Origin: Elysia crispata
Taxonomy: Eukaryota; Mollusca; Gastropoda; Plakobranchidae
Direction of reading: 5' to 3'
Length of the DNA stretch: 64,000 nt
NCBI GenBank assembly: GCA_033675545.1
Contig: JAWDGP010005101.1
Coordinates: 1 to 64,000 of the forward strand
Shown: positions 50,832 to 64,000 of the stretch, piece after piece
Numbering within the stretch: the first letter of the stretch is position 1
Layout: the number at the start of each line of letters is the position of its first letter
Made by a program: the position numbers and the translations under genes
The notes under the pieces: generated by a model
The model's input: only the letters and a program-made list of their open reading frames with translations
What the model was told of the DNA's origin: nothing
Databases searched by the model: none

Positions 50832-53800
50832 GTTTACCTGTAAAATGGAGTATAGTTGTAGTTCTGTCATCTTGTAATATCCAGAGGACTCATCTGGAGG
50901 GAATGTGCTCTTCACGCATGCGTCACTCCTGGACAGCGAGAAAATCTGCCTTTCCTTTAATGCCAGGCAGAACTTACCAATGCCAAGCAAATACATTGGT
51001 AGATCCACAAGCCTTGGTAGCAAACTGCACGAGCTCTGTTTATCTTCAAATTTATACTTTAAGTACGTATAATTTTAATTTAGCAAGAGGGGAAGGGTAG
51101 GGAAAGCAGATGAGGCCTCTGAATATTACAAGATAACAGAACTACAATTATACTTTATTTTACAAGTAAAATTTGTCTAATTTACCAGTTCCATCGTCCT
51201 GCTTAGTATTCATGAGGCCTCATCTGGAACTTCAAAGCAAAAAAGGTTTTGAGCTAAGAACACTGGCAGCAAACTGAGAGCTAGTATCATCTCTGTGAAT
51301 TGGTTTTGTTGTAACACATAACAAAGTTCTTTCTCTAGATCATTCTGCAGTTTGCAGAACCAGTGAAATATCTGTGCAGCGCACTGCAACAGAAGAAGCT
51401 GCTGTTCAGCTCTCGTGCTACGCGGTTTGAAGACCTTTGTATCAATTCCAGCCTTCATGAGGATAAGTTTAATTCACCTTGCTAGTGTATTCTTTGTTAC
51501 ACCGCCATGAGGGGAATGAGTACTGATAAACAGTTTTGTAGACGAACATATTTGTCTCATGCCTTTTAAATAATGATGGAGGCAAGTAAAGACACATAAA
51601 TGGCTGTGTTCACGAGACGCATTGAGGGTTATGACCGATGTTGGAGACTTAGGAGAAGCAGTCTTGAGGACCATGTCAATGAGGAACATATGTAGCTTTA
51701 TGTTGTGTAATTTGCATGTGAGCAATGTCCAAGGCATGGAGAGTCTGGCAGCGCTGTCATGTGGTCAACGCACAAAGCGTCACAAGTTTGGTGCTTAACA
51801 TATGCGAGTTGAGTTTCACTGCTAGCAGTGTTCTTAAGTAATTTAACACAATAGAAATGTCCCATATATGAGTGTAACGCGGAGTGCTCGGCCTCAAGTT
51901 GAACACGCCTCTCATGAACTGACACACAAGGGGATGCAATCCCGTTAATATCAGGCACAGCTGCCCTTGTCGTATTAACAGCGCTATAACCATAACCACT
52001 GTGGAACATGTCAGTCAAGAAATGTACAGTTATTGTTTCTGTAGGTGTCAAGGGGTCTGAACCATGGCGCTGGCAAAAAGCAGCATGCCGTTTGAAGTAT
52101 GTATTGTATTGCGTCCGAGTTTTCATACACCAAGTGTTCATTATGATTTTCAAGGCATTTTGAGAAACGCCAGATCTTTTTATCTTTTTCCTGATTTATC
52201 CTGATAAGATGCAAGCCATCAGATGAAGCTTGAGGGAGAGAGGATGAATTGCCTCCATGTCTGAGGGGAGGTATAAAATAGTCTTCGATGGCTTGAGATG
52301 AACTGTTTATCCGACAGACATCTTGAGCATTTTGGGAAACCAACTTTGTTTTCCATTGAGGGACCACCACTAGCGCCTTTTTTTTCCCCGTCCTCCAAAA
52401 GTTTCTTTAGTACCTAGAAATAAGATTTAAAGGCAGGAATATGCAAACGTATTCATTCCAAACATGGAAAAAGGCATAAACAGCCACTGCATTAGGATCA
52501 GTAAACAGGGACATATTTCATGGGAGTTGATAATTGGTATGGGTAGCAAATAATTCAATGGCAGGTGTGATACAAAATTCTGCGAACAATGCCTTGTTCA
52601 GAGACCATTTAGTATGAATGAATGTTTTTCTGCTGTAGCCATTAGCGGCACTGTTATCTTTTTCTGTGATGTGGCATGCTGAGAGCCAAATAGAACGGGC
52701 TTTGCATCATAAAAGCAGTTCCCTAGTAACTGCATTGCAAGTGGAAGAATGTGTCCCACCCATGTGGTTGATATACAACACTGCTATTACTGTCTATTTC
52801 TATTCTAATGTGCTAGTGATGGAGAATGCGGCATAGCGATTGAATAAGGAACAGGGCTGCCTTTGACTCAAGCACATTTATATAGTCTTTATTCTAGTCA
52901 TCACTCTACATACTTTGATTTGCTACACCATTCATTATTGCACCCCAAGCATACCCTGAAACATATGATTTACAGACAGCGTATGGGGGCTTGAAGATTA
53001 ATTTCTTACCGCTATAAAGACCTTCCTCGAACCACCAGTGTATGCCCTCTATTACCAAACTACTCGTAGATAAAGAGGTTTGACGATCAAAATCATATGT
53101 TTGTCCCTGTACCCTTTATGCAAAACAAAATATTTGTATAGTCTCTCATTAATTATAAACTTCAAATATTTCGTGTAATTTGGGTGTATGGGAACAGAGT
53201 GACAGGCATCCTCCATATCTATGCTACTATTGCCAGCCATAAAGCAGTCATGTTCAATTAGGGTTGAGCAGAATTCAAGGGAGTCCATTTTAAAATGTAT
53301 ATATTGAACATGATGATTGAGCTCTTTGACGTTGAGGATCATCCTATACTGTTTCACAATGTCCTCCATATCCTTCTTTGCATGAAAAAAAAACCCCCCA
53401 AAAAACCAGTGTTGACACAATCATTATCCTCATGATCACATTCAACTATCACCCCATTGTGGAGAAAATCCTTAGTCATGCGTTGTATTGCTGCCATTTC
53501 TCTCTCCTTAAAGGCAATGGGCGAGGCAACATTGCTTGCCGAGGGAAAATCGTGAAGTTGATTTTACAGCCAGTAACGCTCTCTAAGACCGCTGAATCAG
53601 ATGTATATTCCCTCCGTACATTTATAAAGTGTTTAATCCACTCCCCTTTCCTGATAACTCCCTGGGTGTCAATTGCTATGCTTGCAGTTACCTTTATCTT
53701 TCCCTATGTCTTGTTTTTTTGTCGAAAGGAGGCGTGGCGCGGTGGGATTTGGGAGGCATTGCCCCCTTCCTTTGTTCACCAAGGCTGGCGTTGCCCTAGA

Positions 53801-55520
53801 AAAGGAAACCTTTTGTTGCCGCGTTTTACTCCTCTTCAATCTCGCCTCTGAACAATTGCTGGCAAACGACATAGGGAGGCATTGGAGGGCGAGGCGGTAC
53901 CATCTGAGAGTTTTTCCTTGAAGTCCCCATTTTTACTCTGTTGCATAATTGCTTCAAAGACGAAAGCAACTACAGTAATTCCGAAGATCAAGGATCGTTG
54001 TGCAGCTTGCATCGACAAGTTTCTAAAACATGCTCGGGCACCAACATTTCTGAAAACCTCTGGGTAACACCCCAAGACACTCAGTCTTGAACAGTTAGAT
54101 GGCTGAGGGTACTTAGCGTTCATTTTGTCCATCACCTCTTTACTAAAACTCTCTGACAATATTTTTTCAATGCCCTTGCTAATGTTGGTGTTGAGGATGA
54201 CCTCTGAGGGTGCGTTGGTGCTTGCAACATCGGCAAAATACGAATATTGTGTAGAATCCATCTCCGACGGATGGCACTGGAGGACTTCTATGTCAGATAG
54301 AAAATTAGTGGCATACATTACCTCTTACGTGTGGTCTTGGAGTTAGAAGCCAACTCCAAAGGATGGCTCTTTGAATTTTATGCTAACACTGAGAGATGGC
54401 CTTGTGAGTTGAGTGCCAACACCGGGGGAGGACTTTATGAGTAGTGTACCAACATCGAGGGATGGCTTTCTGAGGCCTGAGTCAACACCGAGGGATGAAC
54501 TTTGGAGTTTTGATCTAACACCGAGGGATGGCGCTCTTTAGTCATTAATTCCTTTGGAAACGGATCAAAAGGTTGGGCATACGGTTCATTTTGTGATGGG
54601 TCTGTCTCCGCCTTCATTGTAAGTGTCGTACACTGATTTTAGTTTCATTACAACGGTTACTAAACCCATGAGTGTTTCGACCTGGTTTTGCACAATTGAC
54701 AAAGTACGATTATGGAGACCTCTTTCACAGGTGCTGGCATCAGTGCAAGACTGGCCCCCCTCTCTCTTTTTGTCGCACGGCGCAGTACTTCGATTAGTAC
54801 TCAGTCTGGTTTTTGTTTTGTTTCAGCATGAGACAAGCTATGAAAAGCATGCTTCCCTACTGCAGAATAGGAAAGAGGGCCTGACATGGCCATAGAATTG
54901 GTGCGCAACCTTTGGGGGCTTCTCCGGTTTCTGTACCGAACAATGGATGCCAGCAGGTACTGAAAGACTAAAGTTTACAGAGTCAACAAACTTTTTGTTT
55001 CATCCTGTGGACCAGAAGAGGTCGAGGTATTTTTAGTACAATTAGCGGCCTAAGTTTCTTTGTCCGCCATAATGGAAATGTATATTTTGCCCAAGCCGAA
55101 GAAATTGAAATAATCGTAGACAATTGAAAAACAGGTGGCCCAAGTGTCAGGTCAGGACGGCTTCAGAAAATCAAACCAAACCAATAATCAAATCACTAAG
55201 ATAGTCTATCAGTGCAACTTTGAAACCACACAAAGGCCAAAGGGTATATCAGCGATGGATGGCAGTATAAGTAAAAACTGGTCAACAAGTTTCTGAGGGT
55301 TCTAAGAAAGTTTGTAGGCGAAATCGATCGTTGAACGGTAGAAACGACTGGATAAAATACAAAAATTTAGCATAAAACACAGAGCTCAGTAATTGATGGA
55401 TCTGATGGGAGAAGTCGCACGCAAAGTGATGCATGCTTAAGAGCACATTCCTTTCAGGTGAGACCGCATGACTATTAAGCACGATAACAGAACCATAACT
55501 TCCTCTTTGCTGGTCAGAGT
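50832..55520 (-). mobile_element. DIRS-like tyrosine-recombinase retroelement, fossil
   Basis: A DIRS-type element on the minus strand, recognised from its parts in the usual order: a gag-like region (about 53840-54610), a reverse transcriptase region (about 53050-53420, with LNVKELNHHVQY and VPIHPNYTKYLKF), and a tyrosine recombinase region (about 51740-52160). Related terminal sequence occurs at 50832-50945 and, inverted, at about 55420-55520. A third inverted copy of the inner part lies at about 51105-51172. This fits the inverted ends and internal complementary region of DIRS elements. The coding parts are clearly broken, with numerous interruptions. Visible differences between the end repeats suggest an old insertion. 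Outer limits are approximate. Confidence 0.8.
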
Positions 55521-56830
55521 ATCACTTATCATATTTGTTACAATAGTTTACACAGGTAATGTTGAGTTTCCAGATGAAGTTGGAACCCTTAGAGAGTTTA
55601 ACTAGAGTTACATTACTAATAATAGGCATTAAGTGTATCACTACCCACTAGAAAAAATGAGACAAGATTATTATGCACTAACTAACATATTCTTATAATG
55701 ACTTTATCATTTTATACATATAATCAGATTTTATTATGAATAGAAAATTGATTTTTTTTCATGTAATGAAATGTTACTAAGTGATTGTGCCTGTATGCTT
55801 GTTGAAAAGTACTCAACAATTTTTTTATTGCGACACTAAAATTAAATTGTTTTCATGATAAACTACCTCAATCTACTGTGAGCTTTTGTAAAGTTGCATG
55901 TTTTTGAAAAAAAAAACAAAAAAACCTACCACCTGATGTATTGGTTAGACTGACAGTGTGTGATTTTTCAGTCAAACTTCTTCATATTTGAGCTACAGTT
56001 AAAAAAGAATAGCTGAAAAAGGGTAAGATTTAATTGCTTTTGGTTTTTTTTATGACATAAAAATTACGTAGTGTGTAAAATGGCCATATTGCCAGAATAA
56101 CTTTAAAAGTTTAAGATCTAAATTAGAATTGAGACTATAGAATCTAGATACCTAGAAATAGATTTAGGGTATAATTTTTCTTTATAAATATTTCTCATCT
56201 AGATTAGACCAAAGAGACCAGAGAATCTAGATCCAGTCTGGTATTTCTAAACAAGTCTTATTTGTACACCCGTCTCACTTTGAGATTTAAAAGTATATTT
56301 TTCTAAAAAAAGAACAAATTTGGATGTTTTGGAGATGCGATGCCTTCTGTTAAAGTAGTGTTCTGTCTCCGTCTTCTCCTTTGTAAGTTTAGGCTGCATG
56401 GCCAGAATAACCTTTTAAGGAAATTTTGGCTACATAGCCAAAACATAATGATATAAAGAAATTGCCATTTAATAAAGAAAAATTGTACTGTTCTATATGA
56501 CACTTGTTATCTATATCAGATACTGTAATAAGATTTCTTTTTCCTCTTGGCAAAAATATCAATAAAGGCATGTTTTGTAAATTTTTACAAGTTTTGTTTC
56601 ATTATATGAAGGATCCAATAAAAATTATTTGTAATTTTTGCATCACGCACTTCAGCAGATCAATAGAACATCAAATAATTCTAACTGTACCCAAGTAACC
56701 TTCAGAGTGCACCGTGCAATACTTGACAGAATTGACTGAAGGGATTTAACATCCTTTAAGAGACACAACATTGATTTGATATAATAGCAATAACAAAAAT
56801 CTTGCCTACGTTGAACATTTACAGACATCC
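55521..56830. other. Intergenic, nothing recognised
   Basis: AT-rich sequence with several ATCTAGAT-type motifs around 56100-56240 and two loosely similar GGCCAGAATAAC-containing segments near 56085 and 56400. No exon or RNA gene is visible. Confidence 0.35.
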
Positions 56831-59399
56831 TTTATTGTCAAGCTGATTGCACAACATCATAATTCATAGTTTAGTACATCATTGTATACATCAATGTTTT
56901 CTAAATATTATTCTATGTAATTTACAATAGCATACTAAGAGAAATTTAATTATATAAATAAAAAATCATAATAAGCACGAGTAACAGTGACTATTGGGTC
57001 AAAGCTGGTTTGAAGTGTACAGACTAATCTACATCGACAGTTTTATCAAGAACGACTACACATTAGGGCTGAATAATAAATAATCGCTAAGCTCTCCTGG
57101 ATGGATGTGCTTGTCATCCAAAGAATGATGGATGCTATAAAATAACATTTGAAATTTGGGCAGGAAAGTTCAAAATAATACAATCATGAAGAAAAAAGCT
57201 TCTCAGAAAATCTACTAAAAAAAAAAAAAACCAAAACAACTAGACGAAGCAAATTAACTCACCTGTGATGAGGCCCGCACCTGTTTCAGGCAACCTAAAA
57301 GTTTCCTGACATCACCCCTAACCCTGAAATTTTTGGGGTTTATCGCTAAACAACTCGTATAGTAACACTGCAAACAACTCGCTGCCTCAACATTTTTGTT
57401 TCTTCACTATTTCTTCATTATTATTTTGAAGAGCATTTTTATCAAGATAATTGAGAACTCTTGCGGAACTGAAAGGCAGACAAATTTGTGAGATAAGATT
57501 CATATTTAGATCTAGGTCATAATTAGATTTAGCACTAATATGGCTTAAATTTGATGGACACGGATAAGAGTTTTCTAATACTAATGCAGAGTTTTCTTGT
57601 TTAATACATCTTTTATGACTTGCAAAATGTTCTAAAAATTCAAATTTTTAATCTCTCTTCTATAAAACATTATAAGAAAAAGTTATTAAGATAGTTAAAT
57701 AAAAATTAGTACAACTAGCAGATCAAAAGATAAGTTGAATGTATCCAAAGTTTTACAATGATTGGTTGATTACTTTTTTTCCTTAAGCCCAAAAAAAACT
57801 AGGTGATTGTGGAATAACGAGTGGAAAAAGACTCAGTTGCACGTGAATTCAGGTACATCATAGCTTGCAATAGTGAAAGCTTCAAATGCCCTCTATGCTT
57901 AGACATTTCTACAGAGACAAGGAAAAAGTGGACATAATCAATAAGTGATTTAACTACCTATTCAGGTATTTGCTTTGACATTACTCGTGAAAATGACCTT
58001 GATGAATATCTTCTTTTCAGTCTGATATAAATCAAAAACTGCTATGTAAAATTAAATCATATAGTTCTTTTGTTGAGAGTGTTTCAAATAAATATTTTTG
58101 AAAAAGGAAATATCAATATATCACATCTTCATCTTTCCATAAAAATGTACAGTTAAATTTAAGTCTTTCTTGTGCATCTTGCTTGATACAGAGCAAGACA
58201 TCCAATAAATTATTGTGTCTGAACACCTGCAAAAATATTAATTCACTGGCAGCTGCTGCAAAAATGGCATTTCTAATTTACAACATCTTTATACATTTAG
58301 AAGCAGATTTCAGAAAGAAATTGTATAATAATAATAAAGTGATATTTGTCAAACAGACCATGGCAAAAAGTATAAAGTTCCATTTCCATTTTATATTTAC
58401 TACACTTAAAAAGTATCACTTTTACACTATATTAATTCTTACATATCCCTTTTTTCATTCTTCATTTTTCTGCTGCATGGCTCTTGTATGAAGGTGTTAA
58501 GAAAAAGAAAAACATGTAAAATTAGAAGTTTGCATTGCTTCCACAACATGCCTAGATCTCAAGAAAAGTTCAAACTAATGTCTTAAACTTTTGATGCATG
58601 GAATCTCCTGATGGAGAAAGAAGCTTTAGCTCTGGATTTTATTATGCATTCAAATAAATTGCGATAAAAGTTAGTAAATAAAGATGAATCAAAAGTATCC
58701 CTTTCATTTTGTATTGCTTGTTTTCTCCATAAAATTTACCTTTCATTTACAAGCTCTAATTCCATAGTCCAATCAATTTCTTAAAATGCATATGGCTGAT
58801 GACACACACCACAAAAAAGTAGACTCATAAGACATAAAAAAATAATTGTTTAAAGATGCTTAAATGTGATAAAAGTTATAAATTTTGTTAAATGATTTCG
58901 ACATCCACACAATACTTGTAACAAGCGTATGTGGATTGCACAACCACATCTTATTCTTCGATCTCAGAACTAGCTTGATTAAAAAAAAAAAAAAAAACAT
59001 TCATAGTTCATTATTAGTTATGATGTAACCGAAAATATTTAATTTCTTGCATGAATAAGAATTAATTCAATTATTTTTCAAAACTGAGAATAAAAAAAAA
59101 AACCTGAATCATTTCAGATGTCAGCATCTTTGTAAAATTTTCTTGATAGAGTGGTACCTTATGCTGAATGAGTAGCAGTGATTTATCACGATGTTATTGA
59201 AATATTTTAAAGGATAAAAAAGATTGACAAGTAATTCCTTTTTAACGAACTCTTACTCTAGCCTCATTTGTACTTGTGAATAATATATATGAAACTTGGC
59301 TTCATTTCTTCAAACACAAATAGTGAGCTAATAATTTCTCATAATTTAACAAAATCTTCAGTAACATTTAGGTCTGAATCTGAGCACTCAGATTAAACT
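56831..59399 (-). other. HGS: Probable HGS 3' UTR
   Basis: Downstream of the HGS stop codon on the minus strand. AT-rich, without exons or mobile-element ends. An AATAAA (TTTATT at 56831-56836 on the plus strand) could close a 3' UTR of about 2.6 kb. Nearer AATAAA-type hexamers, for example near 58637, would give shorter ones. Confidence 0.35.
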
Positions 59400-62300
59400 C
59401 TAATCAAAGGAAATAAGCTGCAAGTCATCTGCAGCTGATGGCTGCCGCGGTGCTGGTGGTTGCTGCTGCTGCTGTTGTGGCGGTGGCTGCTGTTGTTGAC
59501 CAGGTGGCAGCGCAACATTCTGAGCGAATGGCTGCTGTTGCTGTGAGCCAAGGTATTGCTGAGGTTGTTGAAATTGTTGCTGTCCAACTCCAAACTGTTG
59601 TTGCTGAGGGGGGAGTGATGACTGGTGGTTGCCGAACACATTTTGTTGAGTTGGTGGCAATGCTGATGCCATATCTGGAAAAAAAAAGTTTTTTTAAATA
59701 ACCAATTGAGATCATAAGTTCCAAAAGAGGTTAAAAAAAAACATGAAAACTATCCATTTCATTTACTAAGTTCTAAAAAAGAAACTAAATATTCAGGGTG
59801 GTGGTTTCCAATAATAACACCTGACATCTTGTCACGGACTTGACCTTTTACTTGAGCAAGACTTGCAAATCCTAAATTTTTAAATTCCCTTAAATCTCTC
59901 TAAGAAAATTTCATGAACTGAGCATTTTCAAAATCTGTGTCCTGCAAACACCTGAATAATTATTAGACCATTTTGATAGGGCAAAATCCAATTGCCTTTT
60001 TATTAATTTTAATCAGCTTTATCTAGTACAGTTCTCCAAATTGTTCATTCTTGAACTGAAATCTCCTGTAGTCTCAATAATAAAGCTATTATCTCATGTA
60101 AAAAAAACTAATCCAAATTATATAAAACTGGAAAAAGTTTTGAAAGTTTGAAAACAGGCAATTCTTAGATCTTATCCTCAAAACCAATAGACTATGGTCA
60201 TAACTTAAGATCCAAGTTAGATCTAAAACCTTGTTGGAGAAATACCTTGCATGTGGAACGACTGAAAATCTTGAAGCTGTGGGGGAGCAGCACCAAATCC
60301 AGGCTGGCCACCGTCCATCTGCTGAGAGAACTGAGACCCACCTGACCCTGTGTAAAGTCCTGTTTAGACAGACCGTAAACACAAAAAAAACAACTCAGCT
60401 TTCTTGGAAAAGTTTTTTTTTTTTTTTTTTTCATAAATATTCCAAGTTATAACCAGTTTCTGTGACCTTTTAAGTATTGAATGAATTGCTATATCTAAAT
60501 ATTTAGTTTATTCTGAGATATTTAAAAATCACTAGTAAGTAATATTTTGAAAAAAAATTATGATGTTCTACAACTTGCCTATTTTTTTTTCTTAATTTCA
60601 TTTCTTTTTATTCAAAACCCATCATATCTTTGGCTTCATGGAGGCATATTAACAGTATAAGAGCTGCAAAACTGGTTAGGAGTACTTTAACAACTTCTGT
60701 TCATAAGCTGTGTGATAGCCATTTGCAACTCTTTCATAGTCTGTGTGATGATAGTTAGTTACTGTCTTACTATTATAAGTTGTGTGATGCTAATTTACTG
60801 CTTTACTATCAATGTGCGATGATAAATTAAAGATAAATTTAGTGATTTGTTTCTTTAATGCTTGTCTGATAAGAATATTTTCATTGTGACAATATCTGTG
60901 ATTGGGAAGAAATGAGAGAAGGGAGGTGTTGTCCAATTTACTAAGTATACTGACAACATACCATGTCACCTTTCTGAGTCATAACTATAGGAAAATTGAA
61001 TTTTGAAGAATACCAAAAAGTTGATTAAAAATTATAACTTTGAGAACATTTTATTAGAAAACACAACTATGGGAAGTTATCATCCCCTCACCATCAATCC
61101 TAGAGGGAACTGGAAAGGAGCATAAATCAATTTGTTACCTGTAATAATCTCAAGATTTACAGGCAGCATATTACCCAATGGCCATGAGCTTCAACTTCAT
61201 AAAAAAAATTAGTATAGAGATGGAAAAGATAAGAGACAGATAGTGCTGTGATCTGGGCAGTGAGATCTACAGACCTGGATTTGTAGAAGTCATGGGTCCA
61301 GACATCGATTGTTGGGGAGGTAGACTCATCGGAACCTGATCATGCTAAAAAAAAAAAAAGTACGCAAAGAAAGTTTATTCAAGTCTGGTATATTGAATAA
61401 AAGATATAAAAATGTCCTCTAAAAAAATTTTTTTTTTTCATTTTGTTTTCTTACTCTTTGACAAAGGTTATTACTTAATGGTTTCATTACATTTACTTTA
61501 TTATTATAATCACATTTCAGCCGAGAAATACTTCAGCAACTTAATTGACCCCAGATATATTTTATCAACAGAACTTTGCTTATTATTTTCAGCCTACAAA
61601 ATATGTCTTTTTCCTTGTATATGTGTCTCTCAACATAAAGTATTCTGAGTCTTCATGAATTCTGATCATCCTGTATTCCGATAAGGACATCTGCAACACT
61701 TTTTTATATAATCAGGCAGTGATATTTGATTTTCCTACAGTATAATTTGGCATGGTTTTCCAATAACTCCCTGAGAAACAAGCAAGGGCTTCATGAGTTG
61801 GTAACTTAGGATGCACAATTTCCAGGATAATATTTTCAAATAAGAAAAGTTTGCTAATATTGTCAAATTCACATTCATTTATAGATCCTTCTAGACAAGT
61901 ATTATAATGTAAATTCAAGTCACATGAAATCCCAAAAGGCATCTTTTGCATGAATTTATATCCTAATAGTGAACGACTGGAAGGGTCTTTAAAAAGTTTG
62001 GGACATTACAGAATTAGCTGTTTCCCAGTACTAGTAAGCAATGCATGTAAGAAATCTTTTTATGTTATACTCAACTTGCACCACCAACAATAATAGAAAT
62101 CCAACAAACTGTGAGCCAATACTAAACTTGAGGAATCCTCTTTTTCATCTCCCTTTGTTTTAACCCTCTGAATTCATACCATTGTAGAGAAGTTTGGTTG
62201 GCCCATAACTCCTGGTCCCTGGCCATCCTGCTGGTATCCTCCAGGAGGCATGCTGCTTGCCCCAGGTAGACCAGGTCCCATTGGTCCAAACTGGTGAGGA

Positions 62301-64000
62301 GCCATATTGTATAGACCACTTTGCCCTGGCAGAGACATTCCCTGAGCTGCCATGCCCTGCAGGGACGGATGAAAAGAGAAGCTTTGCTTCATTTGAAAAA
62401 GAAAAATGATAGTCAATAAAATGTTTTACAAAAGCAAGGGAATCACATTTGCTGCATTGATAATTAGACACAAGCTTGGTAAGATTTGAGACAGCATTTG
62501 AATGAATTAAACAGAAAGAAAAGGAAAAGCAAAATATCTCTTAAATTGGAATACAAATTTGATCAGTAGCCAGTTGGGGCCGTGAAGTCTCTGCAATTTG
62601 GAAAACTTTAATCTTGTGAGAGAATAATCCTTCATGGGCTAGAAATAAAGGCTATGATCTCACATCAAGAATATACGGTTCAATTCTAACTCCCATATTG
62701 CCAGCTATGAACATTAAGCAGAGTAAGACACATCCAGTGTCTCTGTGAAACTGCATTAAAGAAAAGAATACTTCACAAAAAAAATGATTTCTTCAAAAGA
62801 TATCGGTGAATTTATTAACTTATCCAAATTACCAAGGTCTATAAAATAACGGTATCAGCTCAGACTTCTAAAGTGCACATTGCTTTTAATTTTATGAAAC
62901 TTAGCTTGAGCCTTGGCGTACTGTTGCAGAACACCCAGAATGTGATGACACTACAATAAACATTCTTTTGTGTGAGCGGCGAGCTTTGGTGATAAAACAA
63001 TACATTATTAAACTGCCTGATCTGACCTGATATTTTTCAATAAAAAATTCATAAGCTGCCTCAATAAATTATTTTTCCTTTATGCCATCTGCAGATGAGA
63101 TTTCCTCCTTATTTGTTGCTTACTGGAAAAATTTGCAGGAATTTGATTTGAGAGTTAAGAAAAATAAGCTGATAAAAAATATTTTGGAAAACTGAAAATC
63201 AATACAAAATCTAATAGTATAAAGAGTATCTCACAAAATCAAAAGTGAAAGCACTTGTCAAATCAGTGAGGCAAATGTGATTTCTTCTATAAAGTCCTTT
63301 CAGAGATAAATATAGATGAATAGCTGTACAATGATGACTCGTATGTACAAAAATTACTAAACAAACAATGGGAGGTGTACTTAAAAGCAAGCAATCAGGC
63401 TGATACTCAATGCTCCGAGAACAGAATTATTTTGCACTGTTGCCTGAAAACAGGAGGTGACAAAAAGCCACTTATAACACCTACATAATAAACTTTGAAT
63501 ATAAACGTCTAATATAATGACAGATTCCCCTGCAGGTATCCATCCATATTCACATATTCAAAGCAATCAAGATACAACTCTGATCAAGAACATTGATAGG
63601 CCAGAAGTCAAAATCAACCAGAAGCCTAAAACTACACTATTTAGCACACACGTCGCACCAACTAATTAAGTCCTATAGTCAGCAAACGTTCAAGTGTGAG
63701 AATTAAATTGATCAAAAAGTTAAGAAGATTATATGCAAAGCAATATCATTTAACCCACCATAACAGTATTCATGAGGAGTCTTTGAAGACTGATTTCAGT
63801 GGCCACATAGTGATCTGATAGCCCCACTCAGACAGGCTTTAGGCCCAGTGAGTACTACCTTTGCAGCCTGCTGAAAAGCCCTGCACGTGTAACAATTGTA
63901 TGAGTTTTTACTTGCTCACCTGTGGCATACTTGCATACGCTGCATCTGGGCCTGGAGCAGACATCCTGTGAACTGGAGAGCCTTCTGCTGAGCCACCAGT
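59400..64000 (-). CDS. HGS: Hrs (HGS) C-terminal exons, partial
   Basis: Hrs is the ESCRT-0 subunit that, with STAM, gathers ubiquitinated cargo on early endosomes. Only the 3' part is in the window; the VHS, FYVE and coiled-coil exons lie beyond 64000. Exons in transcript order: 63920-64000 (continues outside), 62180-62356, 61275-61344, 60246-60359, 59400-59674. All junctions are GT-AG and phases agree, giving 238 residues. The first visible exon has GGSAEGSPVHRM, matching the GSVEGSPMHG region of human HGS. The rest is the Pro/Gln/Gly/Met-rich tail, with glutamine runs in the last exon. The protein ends DDLQLISFD; human HGS also ends QLISFD, a clathrin-box-like terminus. The low-complexity tail alone would be weak evidence, but the two anchored motifs fix the identity. 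Confidence 0.9.

Noticed and set aside
53378-54346. Plus-strand open frames at 53378-54346
   Set aside because: They lie opposite the gag and RT regions of the minus-strand DIRS fossil and show no independent protein similarity.
59425-59724. Ala/Val-rich or Ser/His-rich frames overlapping the last HGS exon
   Set aside because: They are other-frame readings of the CAG/CAA glutamine runs. Splice phase and the LISFD terminus fix the true frame.

Overview
The window is eukaryotic nuclear DNA, most likely from a mollusc (probably a gastropod). It is AT-rich, has long GT-AG introns, and carries many (CT)n/(AG)n microsatellites and metazoan single-copy genes. It also holds RTE-like LINE debris, a DIRS-type fossil, and an intronic reading frame resembling the RAG1 N-terminus, a protein type known from the N-RAG-TP elements of the sea slug Aplysia. 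The taxon is inferred from this content, not from a marker gene.

Four host genes can be read exon by exon. (1) FLCN (folliculin), + strand, 2359-18441, ten coding exons, 614 aa. (2) macroH2A, - strand, 36374-28769, eight coding positions, 374 aa. Position seven is filled by one of two duplicated, frame-enforced mutually exclusive exons. (3) METTL26, + strand, 43689-49630, seven exons, 207 aa. (4) The 3' part of HGS (Hrs), - strand, 59400-64000, at least five exons, running off the right edge. FLCN and macroH2A converge on about 10 kb of 3' UTR and intergenic DNA. MacroH2A and METTL26 diverge from a 7.3 kb repeat-rich spacer. METTL26 and HGS converge around a DIRS-type fossil. The genes do not form a pathway. 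FLCN (lysosomal Rag GTPase control) and HGS (endosomal sorting) both act on endolysosomal membranes, but that is not evidence of linkage.

Repeats by region: an (AG)n tract at 1.5 kb. FLCN intron 1 has a family of 'GTTAGGAATGTTAC' motifs enclosed by a ~28 bp inverted repeat, plus a LINE 3' fragment. FLCN intron 4 has the RAG1-N-like reading frame. Introns 5 and 7 have a MITE and a SINE-like tandem pair. The FLCN-macroH2A spacer has a LINE fragment, a MITE with ~50 bp inverted ends and a pogo/Tigger-like MITE. The macroH2A-METTL26 spacer has long CT tracts, a ~340 bp tandem duplication, a LINE copy with an inverted 5' half and another LINE 3' fragment. METTL26 intron 3 has a fourth LINE 3' fragment. 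50.8-55.5 kb holds the DIRS-type fossil.

The most interesting observation is in macroH2A. Two tandem 175-nt exons encode alternative versions of the central macrodomain, including the phosphate-binding loop (GSGR in one, SSGN in the other). Vertebrates switch macroH2A1 ligand binding by swapping a different exon, so this looks like an independently evolved splicing switch in the same domain.
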